Part shown: positions 56,790 through 64,000 of the stretch, one piece after another | Numbering within the stretch: the first letter of the stretch is position 1 | How the letters are laid out: each line of letters starts with the position of its first letter | Source of the DNA: Colwellia sp. MB3u-45 | Lineage (GTDB): Bacteria; Pseudomonadota; Gammaproteobacteria; Enterobacterales; Alteromonadaceae | Reading direction: 5' to 3' | Assembly: GCF_014077005.1 (NCBI RefSeq) | Contig: NZ_JACGVC010000044.1 | Location: 372,001 to 436,000, forward strand | Length of the DNA stretch: 64,000 nt | Translations under genes and position numbers: made by a program | The notes under the pieces: generated by a model | Told to the model about the DNA's origin: nothing | What the model saw: the letters and a program-made list of their open reading frames with translations, nothing else | Database searches by the model: none

Positions 56790-57881
56790 TTAAACATTAA
56801 ATCTGAAATGCACCACGTCGCCATCTTTAACGCGATACTCTTTACCTTCTAAGCGCCACTTACCCGCTTCTTTCGCACCAGACTCACCGTTAAACTCGAT
56901 AAAATCATCATAGGCAACTACTTCAGCGCGAATAAAGCCTTTTTCAAAATCAGTGTGAATAACACCAGCCGCTTGTGGTGCGGTAGCATCTTGCTTCACT
57001 GTCCAAGCTCTTACTTCTTTTACACCCGCGGTAAAATAGGTTTGCAAGTGAAGTAAAGAATAACCAGCATTGATAACACGATTTAGGCCAGGCTCTTCTA
57101 AGCCCATTTCAGCCATAAATTCAATACGGTCTTCATCATCCATTTCAGATAATTCGCTTTCAATTTCAGCACAAACCGCGACAACTATCGCCCCTTCGGA
57201 ATCAGCAATTTTCTGCACTTGGTCAAGGTAAGGGTTATTTTCAAAACCATCATCATTAACATTGGCAATATACATAGTTGGCTTGATGGTTAAAAAGTTT
57301 AAATAAGCAACGGCAGCTTTTTCTTCTTTAGTTAAGACTAAAGAACGGATCATTTCACCATCTTCAACATGCTTTAGTATTTTTTCCAATACTGGCATTT
57401 CAAATTTAGCCTCTTGATCGCCACCTTTGGCTTTCTTAGCTAAACGAAAAATAGCGCGTTCTGCAGTGTCCATATCAGATAAGGCTAATTCAGTATTGAT
57501 CACTTCAATATCATCGATTGGGCTAACTTTATTAGCAACGTGAATAATATTGTCATTGTCAAAACAACGAACAACATGGCCAATGGCATCAGTTTCACGA
57601 ATATTAGCTAAAAACTTGTTACCTAAACCTTCACCTTTTGAAGCGCCAGCCACTAAGCCTGCAATATCAACAAATTCCATGGTGGTTGCTAACACACGCT
57701 CTGGCTTTACTATCTTTGTTAATGCGTCTAAGCGTGGGTCGGGTACAGGCACAACACCCGTATTAGGCTCGATTGTACAAAAGGGGAAGTTTGCTGCCTC
57801 AATACCTGCTTTAGTTAACGCATTGAAAAGCGTTGATTTACCTACGTTGGGCAAGCCAACAATACCACATTTAAATCCCAT
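56790..57881 (-). CDS. ychF: Redox-regulated ATPase YchF
   Basis: 363 residues. P-loop [14 protein letters not shown] begins at residue 8. The base-specifying motif is NVND rather than NKxD, in keeping with ATP preference. A C-terminal TGS-type domain ([10 protein letters not shown] ... [16 protein letters not shown]) is present. It binds ribosomes and is linked to oxidative-stress control. It follows pth on the same strand by 32 bases, as in many gammaproteobacteria. Confidence 0.97.
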   Translation of the reverse strand: MGFKCGIVGLPNVGKSTLFNALTKAGIEAANFPFCTIEPNTGVVPVPDPRLDALTKIVKPERVLATTMEFVDIAGLVAGASKGEGLGNKFLANIRETDAIGHVVRCFDNDNIIHVANKVSPIDDIEVINTELALSDMDTAERAIFRLAKKAKGGDQEAKFEMPVLEKILKHVEDGEMIRSLVLTKEEKAAVAYLNFLTIKPTMYIANVNDDGFENNPYLDQVQKIADSEGAIVVAVCAEIESELSEMDDEDRIEFMAEMGLEEPGLNRVINAGYSLLHLQTYFTAGVKEVRAWTVKQDATAPQAAGVIHTDFEKGFIRAEVVAYDDFIEFNGESGAKEAGKWRLEGKEYRVKDGDVVHFRFNV

Positions 57882-57913
57882 GATGTTTACCTATTATGTT
57901 AACGCAATAACCT

Positions 57914-58498
57914 TTATTGCGCTTTAAAAGAATGTAGACGATTTTGTGCTTTTTTAATGTCGTCTGTTTGCCAAATTTCAAAACAGCGCGCAGCTTCGTC
58001 TATCGCTTGGTCAATTAAGTTTTGTTCATTGGCCGGTGCTTTGCCAAGCACATGCCCAGTAACGCGTTCGCGATGACCTGGATGATCAATACCAATGCGT
58101 AACCGATAAAATTCTTTGTTATTAGCCAAGCATGAAATGATATCACGTAAGCCGTTGTGGCCACCGTGGCCGCCACCTTGTTTGATTTTACAAACGCCAG
58201 GTAACATATCTAGCTCATCGTGAGCAACAAGAATGCTTTCAACAGGAATACGAAAAAAATTGGCTAAAGGTGCTACGGCTTTACCACTACAATTCATAAA
58301 AGTAGTAGGAATGAGAAGATGAACTAATTGCCCAGCAATTAACCCCTTACCGTATAGGCCAGCGTATTTTTTTTCTGGCTTTAGTGAAATGTTGTTACGT
58401 GCAGCAAGCTCTTGAACGAACCAATCACCAGCATTATGACGGGTTTTACTGTATTCGGAACCTGGATTTCCTAAGCCGACTACTAATTGAATCGCCAT
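57914..58498 (-). CDS. pth: Peptidyl-tRNA hydrolase
   Basis: 194 residues. [19 protein letters not shown] carries the catalytic His near residue 21. [11 protein letters not shown] carries the Asp near 93, and [13 protein letters not shown] is the family signature. It releases tRNA from stalled peptidyl-tRNA. It is probably cotranscribed with ychF. Confidence 0.97.
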   Translation of the reverse strand: MAIQLVVGLGNPGSEYSKTRHNAGDWFVQELAARNNISLKPEKKYAGLYGKGLIAGQLVHLLIPTTFMNCSGKAVAPLANFFRIPVESILVAHDELDMLPGVCKIKQGGGHGGHNGLRDIISCLANNKEFYRLRIGIDHPGHRERVTGHVLGKAPANEQNLIDQAIDEAARCFEIWQTDDIKKAQNRLHSFKAQ

Positions 58499-58549
58499 TT
58501 AATTATTTACTCTTGTTATTAAACTTAAGGTCAATAAATTCAAGTGCAT

Positions 58550-58602
58550 TTAAAACTAAAAAGCTTAAAGGGCATGTTATAAAAACATCTCCCTTTAAGC
58601 TT
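58550..58602 (-). terminator. Intrinsic terminator after rplY
   Basis: AAGCTTAAAGGG at 58561-58572 pairs exactly with CCCTTTAAGCTT at 58591-58602, with an inner ATGTT/AACAT extension. On the minus strand TTTTTAGTTTT follows. It separates rplY from pth. Confidence 0.88.
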
Positions 58603-58626
58603 GTTCATCATGAGTAAAGTTAACTA

Positions 58627-59244
58627 TTACTCAGCTGCAGCCTCTTCAGCTGCTTCGCTGTCTGCATTTGGAACTTTAGGAGCGTTCACAGTAACAACGG
58701 CTTGATCATGGCTTTCGCCTTTAGCTAATTCGTCAGATGTAACGCCTTTAGGCAAAGTAACATTTGATAAATGTATTGTTTCACCAACAGCTAAATTAGC
58801 AACATCAATTTCAATAAACTCAGGAATGTCAGCAGGTAAACATGTAATTGCTATTTCATTCATTAGATGAGCAATTTTGCCACCTAGTTTTTCTGCTGCT
58901 TCTTCATTAAGGAAATGAATTGGAGCATTAACTTGCACAACATGGGTTGCATCGATACGTAAAAAATCTAAATGCATTACAAGTTGTTTAAACGGGTGAC
59001 GTTGCATGTCTTTTAAAAGACACTCAACAGGCTTGCCATCAACGTTGATAGTTAAAACGTGAGAGTAGAATGCTTCTTCTTGTTGAGCACGAAAAACATT
59101 TTTGTGCGCTAACGTTAAAGAAACAGGCTCTTGGCCTTCACCGTATAAAATCGCTGGAACTTTGCTCGCGTGACGTAGGCGGCGGCTCGCACCTTTCCCT
59201 AAATCTGTACGTACTTCAGCATCCAATGTAAATAAATCAGTCAT
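58627..59244 (-). CDS. rplY: 50S ribosomal protein L25 (CTC/TL5 form)
   Basis: 205 residues: the L25 domain at 1-95 ([17 protein letters not shown]) and a C-terminal TL5/CTC beta domain, ending in an Ala/Glu tail. It binds 5S rRNA. E. coli has only the short 94-residue form; the long form is common elsewhere. Confidence 0.97.
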   Translation of the reverse strand: MTDLFTLDAEVRTDLGKGASRRLRHASKVPAILYGEGQEPVSLTLAHKNVFRAQQEEAFYSHVLTINVDGKPVECLLKDMQRHPFKQLVMHLDFLRIDATHVVQVNAPIHFLNEEAAEKLGGKIAHLMNEIAITCLPADIPEFIEIDVANLAVGETIHLSNVTLPKGVTSDELAKGESHDQAVVTVNAPKVPNADSEAAEEAAAE

Positions 59245-59460
59245 GGGTTATATCCATTATTTAATAATTAAAGGTCGTTGCTTTTTGCGACCAAAAGCAA
59301 CCTGTTCCTTTTTTGTCGGTTAATTAGCGATTAACTAGTGAAGCACTATTAGCGAAACACTATTAGTGAGGTACTATCCAAGCGTAATTAGCTAAAAAAG
59401 GCGCAGCATGATAACACTCTGATGAATCGAAATCTATTATTTATGTTATTTTTAAAGGTA
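59245..59460. other. Intergenic region upstream of rplY
   Basis: No gene. It includes short direct repeats (GAAGCACTATTAGCG / GAAACACTATTAGTG near 59339-59368) and the rplY promoter. Confidence 0.4.
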
Positions 59461-59624
59461 ATACCAATCTCACTAATTATCTGATCATTTTTACTGGTTA
59501 AAACAACCAACTACTGCGTTATTTATTTAATAATTAGAACAACTAGTTATTAAAATAAATGCCTTATATTTGGCCATTTTTCCTGCGTATAAAGTAGACC
59601 GTCTAATTAATGAAATTGGTATAA
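59461..59624. repeat. MITE-like dispersed repeat, copy C, with terminal inverted repeats
   Basis: The left end ATACCAATCTCACTAATTA and right end TAATTAATGAAATTGGTAT are inverted, with three mismatches in 19. The interior matches copies A and B (CTGATCATTTTTACTGGTTAAAA; GCCATTTTTCCTGCGTATAAAGTAGACC). It is about 164 bases and non-coding. Confidence 0.82.
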
Positions 59625-59660
59625 GGCTATTATCAGCAAAGGCTTTCGATTCATAACAAT

Positions 59661-59689
59661 AAAAAAAAGCACCTAAGGGTGCTTTTTTT
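59661..59689 (-). terminator. Intrinsic terminator after prs
   Basis: GCACC and GGTGC pair around TAAG, with eight A before and seven T after on the plus strand. It lies 24 bases past the prs stop. Confidence 0.88.
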
Positions 59690-59712
59690 GAATGATATTT
59701 GTTGATTAACGC

Positions 59713-60660
59713 TTAAGCATCAAACATCGCAGAAATAGATTCTTCGTTGCATACTCGACGAATAGCTTCTGACAACATACCACTTAAGGTAAGTTGACGA
59801 ACTTTACCTAGCGCTTTAATTTCATCTGATAGTGGAATTGAGTCAGTGACAACAACTTCATCAATTACTGAATTTTTTATATTCTCAGCCGCATTACCAG
59901 AAAATACTGGATGAGTTGCATAAGCAAATACGCGTTTAGCACCGTGTTCTTTTAATGCTTCTGCCGCTTTTGCCAATGTACCACCAGTATCAATCATATC
60001 ATCAACGATAAAACAGTCACGTCCTTTAACATCACCAATGATGTGCATTACTTGCGCAATGTTTGCTTTAGGACGACGCTTATCGATAATGGCAAGATCT
60101 GCATCATCTAATAATTTAGCTACGGCACGTGCACGAACAACACCGCCAATATCAGGTGAAACTATCACTGGATTTTCAATGTTACGCGCTAACATATCTT
60201 CTAATAAGATAGGCGTACCAAAAACGTTATCCACAGGTACATCAAAAAAGCCTTGAATTTGTTCTGCGTGTAAATCAACCGTTAAAACACGGTCAACACC
60301 TACACTTGATAAGAAGTCAGCAACAACTTTCGCGGTAATGGGGACACGAGCACTACGAACGCGACGGTCTTGACGAGCATAACCAAAGTAAGGCATAACA
60401 GCGGTAATACGTCCAGCTGATGCACGACGTAGCGCATCAATCATCACGATTAGTTCCATTAAGTTATCGTTGGTAGGGGCACATGTTGATTGAATAATAA
60501 AAACATCCGCACCACGTACGTTTTCGGTAATTTCAACACTAATTTCACCATCACTAAAACTGCCAATCTTGGCTTCGCCTAAGGTGATGTATAAGCGATT
60601 AGCGATTTGTTTGGCCAGTTCAGGGGTGGCATTACCCGCAAAGATCTTCATGTCAGGCAC
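59713..60660 (-). CDS. prs: Ribose-phosphate pyrophosphokinase
   Basis: 315 residues when started at GTG 60660, behind AAGGA, giving the same length as E. coli Prs and the same PDMK N-terminus. The frame continues to an ATG at 60687 without a Shine-Dalgarno. The PRPP site is [14 protein letters not shown] near residue 211. [16 protein letters not shown] near 96 is the catalytic flexible-loop region. It makes PRPP for nucleotide, His and Trp synthesis. Confidence 0.97.
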   Translation of the reverse strand: MPDMKIFAGNATPELAKQIANRLYITLGEAKIGSFSDGEISVEITENVRGADVFIIQSTCAPTNDNLMELIVMIDALRRASAGRITAVMPYFGYARQDRRVRSARVPITAKVVADFLSSVGVDRVLTVDLHAEQIQGFFDVPVDNVFGTPILLEDMLARNIENPVIVSPDIGGVVRARAVAKLLDDADLAIIDKRRPKANIAQVMHIIGDVKGRDCFIVDDMIDTGGTLAKAAEALKEHGAKRVFAYATHPVFSGNAAENIKNSVIDEVVVTDSIPLSDEIKALGKVRQLTLSGMLSEAIRRVCNEESISAMFDA

Positions 60661-60783
60661 GACGAGTTCCTTAGAAACTTTTGACATTTAAATTACGATA
60701 CTGAATAAAACGGTGAGTTAAATATCAGCAAATTATTTTATTTTTGCCAGTTTTAATGGCATTTATATTAATTTTATCCGAAC

Positions 60784-61644
60784 TTAATTGTCGTTTACTG
60801 CCGCAATTGCAGCATGTAAGGGCGATTGATTTAGTCCTTCGGCTACGAATGATTCTATACCGTTTGGCAGTAAAGATTGTACATAGCACGCGTCTTGTTT
60901 GGAGCTAAAACGTGAAAAAATACACGCACCAGTTCCAGTCATCTGTGACGGTGCGTATTCTATCAACCAAGCCAGTAGTTTGGCAACCTCGGGGTAGTTT
61001 TTTATTACCCAGGTTTGACAATCATTGTGATAATTTTCTATATCATCATCGCTGTAACGTATAGTGGGCGTATCTCGAGTTAAATCTTTCGCGGTAAAAA
61101 CACTGGCAGTAGAAATGCTGCAATCGGGTTTAGAAACTAAATACCAATAAGTTTTTGGTGCAGCGGGAGTCAGTTGTTCGCCAATGCCTTGGGCAAATGC
61201 GGCAAAACCATGAATGAAAATGGGTACGTCAGCACCCAAGGTTATGCCAAGTTCAGCAAGTTGCTTAATCGTCAGCTTTGTTTGCCAAAGTGCATTGAGT
61301 GCCAGTAGCACAGTCGCGGCATTTGATGAACCGCCCCCCAAGCCGCCGCCCATAGGTAATAATTTTTCTAACTTAATATCCACCCCTTGCTGACACCCGC
61401 TATAGTTTTGCAATAGTCGTGCAGCTTTGATGATTAAATTGTGGTCATTGCTTACGCCGGGAATCGGCGTCAGTAGCGTTATGGCTTTATCTGCTGTGAT
61501 CCGCAAGGCGATAGTGTCGTGGTAATCCAGAAACTGAAAAACAGTCTCTAGTTGGTGATAACCGTTGTCCATTCTACCGACAATATGTAAAAACAAATTG
61601 AGCTTGGCCGGTGACTTAAATACAATAAAGGGCTGCTTATTCAC
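60784..61644 (-). CDS. ispE: 4-diphosphocytidyl-2-C-methyl-D-erythritol kinase
   Basis: 286 residues from GTG 61644, which follows GAGG and lies just after the lolB stop. The longer frame to TTG 61680 would overlap lolB. FKSPAKLNLFLHI is the start of GHMP kinases, and PMGGGLGGGSSNAA near residue 93 is the ATP loop. It is a step of the MEP isoprenoid pathway. The lolB-ispE-prs order is standard. Confidence 0.96.
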   Translation of the reverse strand: MNKQPFIVFKSPAKLNLFLHIVGRMDNGYHQLETVFQFLDYHDTIALRITADKAITLLTPIPGVSNDHNLIIKAARLLQNYSGCQQGVDIKLEKLLPMGGGLGGGSSNAATVLLALNALWQTKLTIKQLAELGITLGADVPIFIHGFAAFAQGIGEQLTPAAPKTYWYLVSKPDCSISTASVFTAKDLTRDTPTIRYSDDDIENYHNDCQTWVIKNYPEVAKLLAWLIEYAPSQMTGTGACIFSRFSSKQDACYVQSLLPNGIESFVAEGLNQSPLHAAIAAVNDN

Positions 61645-61654
61645 GATAACCTCG

Positions 61655-62269
61655 TTAAACTTTCCATGAATGAATGACAATTTTTATCCGCAAATCGCCT
61701 TGAATAATCGTTAGCTGTTTAGCCAATTGAAATGGGCCAATATGATGATATTTACTGTATTTTATCAACCAGTCTTTATTGTTATAATGACTGGTTAAGG
61801 ACTGTGGGAGTTGAGTTTTTACATGGTAATCTAGCTTATCTGTAGGTAAAAAAGCTAACCCTTTCAGCCAATGGCTCATGGCACGAGTCGGTAAATCTAA
61901 ACCGGTAAGTGTATAGATTAAATAGTCTAAATCGGCCGTATTATAAAGATTACCGTCAACTTCTAAAACAAAGTTATCTTGCTGTCGAGTCAGTGCTAAT
62001 ACCTTAATGCCGAATAAGGTTGATAAATTTAACGACTCGGTTTGATCAGCTGCATTTTTTTGCCAATGCAATGACGCACTTTGGCGCTTTTGACTATCGA
62101 TAAAGGCTATTTTCCCCACTATGGTCCAGCTATTAAGCTGTGATACTTGTTGGTTGCGGGTGGCAATATCTTGGTTTTTTTGATTATTCTCTACAGGTAT
62201 GTCGTTGATGCTAGAACAAGCACTTAACAGACTGACAAAAAATAGCGTAATGAGTCGTATACTATACAT
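61655..62269 (-). CDS. lolB: Outer-membrane lipoprotein insertion protein LolB
   Basis: 204 residues with a lipoprotein signal and lipobox LLSAC at residues 14-18. The body (SWTIVGKIAFIDSQKRQSASLHWQK) is the LolB half-barrel. It accepts lipoproteins from LolA and inserts them in the outer membrane. It is divergent from hemA. Confidence 0.94.
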   Translation of the reverse strand: MYSIRLITLFFVSLLSACSSINDIPVENNQKNQDIATRNQQVSQLNSWTIVGKIAFIDSQKRQSASLHWQKNAADQTESLNLSTLFGIKVLALTRQQDNFVLEVDGNLYNTADLDYLIYTLTGLDLPTRAMSHWLKGLAFLPTDKLDYHVKTQLPQSLTSHYNNKDWLIKYSKYHHIGPFQLAKQLTIIQGDLRIKIVIHSWKV

Positions 62270-62536
62270 AACATTCCTGAATTGAATGAATTAAATAAGC
62301 TTTGCTTATATCAAGAGAAACAACAAATAACAAAAACATATAACTGCATGCTTTCAATTTAAGGTGATCTTACGTAAAATTATCGCGATTTTTTATCTCA
62401 GATCATAGGTTTTTTTCAATATCTAACTGATAATTGCGCCAAATAGTCATTACAAGCGTATAATCGGCCGTAAGATAATGGTCATCCGCCGCAGACATTG
62501 CCGGGCATTAACATTTTTTGGACTCAATATATTCAT

Positions 62537-63805
62537 ATGTCGATAGTTGCATTAGGTATCAATCATAAAACCGCTCCAGTGGCGATTAGGGAAAAAATAT
62601 CATTTAACCCTGATAACTTGAGTTCGGCTTTGCAGGAACTGATTCATTCAGTAGATTGTAAAGAAGCCGCGATTTTATCTACCTGTAATAGAACCGAGCT
62701 TTATATCGTTCAAGAAGGTGATATGACCTTAACCCAAGAGCGTTTAGTGCGTTGGTTAGTACAACACCACAATGTTTCTGCGTCTACCATAACGCCAAGT
62801 TTATATTGGCATCAAGATCAACAAGCGGTTAATCATATGATGCGTGTTGCTTGTGGTTTAGATTCTTTGGTATTGGGTGAACCACAAATATTAGGGCAAA
62901 TGAAACAAGCCTATAAACAAGCTAAAGCGGCGGGTTCAATGGCGTTAGTGATGGACAGGCTTTTTCAACGTACTTTTGGTGTCGCTAAACAAGTGAGAAC
63001 CGATACCGAAATAGGGGCAAGTGCGGTTTCTGTTGCTTTTGCTGCGGTTAACTTAGCAAAACATATTTTTGCCAGTTTAGATAAAACCCGGGTTCTGCTA
63101 GTCGGTGCTGGTGAAACGATTGAATTAGTGGCTAAACACTTATACGAAAATAATGTTGGCCATATTACGGTGGCAAACCGGACCTTAAGTCGGGCTGAAA
63201 ACATGGCCAAAAAATTTGGTGCCGATGTTATAACGCTCGCACAAATTCCAGAACTGATGTCTAGTGCTGATATTGTCATCAGTTCAACCGGTAGTACTTT
63301 GCCCATTATAGGTAAAGGTATGGTGGAAAAGGCTTTAATGAAAAGAAAGCATCGGCCAATGTTTATGGTCGATTTAGCTGTTCCTCGTGATATTGAAGAG
63401 CAGGTTTCAGATCTTGAAGACGTATTTCTCTACACCGTTGATGACTTACAAAATATCATTGCAAAAAATTTAAATAATCGCCGCAAAGAAGCGGTATTAG
63501 CCGAAGGTATTGTTACTGAACAGTCATCTGTTTTTATGTCATGGTTACGTGGTTTAAATACCCAAGATACAGTAATCTCATATCGTAAACAGTGTTTAGA
63601 AAGTCGTGATCAATTGCTTGAAAGAGCCATGCAGCAACTAGCGACAAACAAAAAACCTGAAGCGGTAATTGCTGAACTTGCCACTAAGCTAACCAATAAA
63701 TTTATGCATGCACCCACCAGTGCCATTCAATCGGCCGCACAAGGTGGAGAGTTAGACCGGCTTATTTACTTACGCGATATTTTTGATATTGACCATCAAG
63801 ATTAG
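62537..63805 (+). CDS. hemA: Glutamyl-tRNA reductase
   Basis: 422 residues from ATG 62537 (MSIVALGINHKTAPVAIRE), matching the E. coli start; the TTG at 62498 is not supported. Catalytic Cys50 is in LSTCNRTELY. The NADPH domain has LLVGAGETIELVAKHL near 180 and a C-terminal dimerisation helix follows. It is the first committed step of tetrapyrrole synthesis by the C5 route. Confidence 0.97.
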   Translation: MSIVALGINHKTAPVAIREKISFNPDNLSSALQELIHSVDCKEAAILSTCNRTELYIVQEGDMTLTQERLVRWLVQHHNVSASTITPSLYWHQDQQAVNHMMRVACGLDSLVLGEPQILGQMKQAYKQAKAAGSMALVMDRLFQRTFGVAKQVRTDTEIGASAVSVAFAAVNLAKHIFASLDKTRVLLVGAGETIELVAKHLYENNVGHITVANRTLSRAENMAKKFGADVITLAQIPELMSSADIVISSTGSTLPIIGKGMVEKALMKRKHRPMFMVDLAVPRDIEEQVSDLEDVFLYTVDDLQNIIAKNLNNRRKEAVLAEGIVTEQSSVFMSWLRGLNTQDTVISYRKQCLESRDQLLERAMQQLATNKKPEAVIAELATKLTNKFMHAPTSAIQSAAQGGELDRLIYLRDIFDIDHQD

Positions 63806-64000
63806 CCACTGGCTTTAGCTAGTCTTTAATTTAAGCAGGCAATAATTTACCATTCGCTATCTTCACACCCGTTGAAACTCTGAGCTAAGCTCTTTATACT
63901 GCTCGCTTGCATACCTATTTAGTATAAATTACCTGCATAGTCGAATATAATGCGCGGGTAATTCATCAATCATTGACTATATAAGATCATTTAATGAATA
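63806..64000. other. Window end after hemA
   Basis: No complete gene. An ATG at 63994 is in the place where prfA begins in related genomes, but only two codons are visible, so it is not called. Confidence 0.4.

Noticed and set aside
63994-64000. Start of prfA after hemA
   Set aside because: Expected from gene order, but only two codons are visible.

Overview
The window is a 64 kb stretch of an AT-rich marine gammaproteobacterial chromosome. The family is inferred to be Colwelliaceae or a relative in Alteromonadales (Colwellia/Thalassotalea type). The inference rests on protein similarity recalled from memory, the conserved order miaB-phoH-ybeY-corC-lnt opposite ubiF with a Met/Leu/Gln tRNA cluster, the order lolB-ispE-prs-rplY-pth-ychF next to divergent hemA, and small palindromic repeats of a kind common in these bacteria. 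No phage, integrase, intact insertion sequence or CRISPR array was seen.

Region 1 (1-27.9 kb) is an accessory stress block. After a truncated SGNH hydrolase come a four-cysteine FNR-type regulator, a tandem universal stress protein (USP) overlapping a 2,838-residue cyclic glucan synthase-like protein, a DUF211/VIT-like pair, a NarL-type response regulator with a CheB-CheR-PAS-histidine kinase fusion, a Lon protease, a 0.8 kb non-coding tandem repeat array, a PolX-N-terminus-like DNA-binding protein, Hsp20, a lipoprotein cytochrome c with a USP, and an NfeD/slipin pair. Five promoters in this block carry a dyad close to TGAT-N4-ATCA. Each sits about 41.5 bases from the start point implied by a plausible -10 element, as at class II FNR-activated promoters. 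The block therefore reads as one low-oxygen or redox-responsive envelope and protein-quality regulon, probably controlled by its own FNR-like protein.

Region 2 (27.9-45.2 kb) is mixed: a PEP-CTERM matrixin protease, a DsbA-family protein, a KASIII-like synthase with a thioesterase, a PspB-like protein with an MTHFR-like protein, DusC, an orphan HvfA-like cysteine-repeat peptide (candidate modified metal-binding RiPP), an SDR and an alkyltransferase-like protein, kynurenine 3-monooxygenase, an exported M20 amidohydrolase, IbpA-type Hsp20, a periplasmic thiol peroxidase, and a REC-CheC plus PAS-GGDEF signalling pair. Several palindromic or MITE-like repeats lie between these genes.

Region 3 (45.2-64 kb) is conserved core: VanZ-like and YtcJ-like genes, lnt-corC-ybeY-phoH, miaB, ubiF, five tRNAs read as one minus-strand unit behind a strong promoter, ychF-pth, rplY, prs, ispE-lolB and hemA. 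Most of it is ordinary housekeeping DNA.
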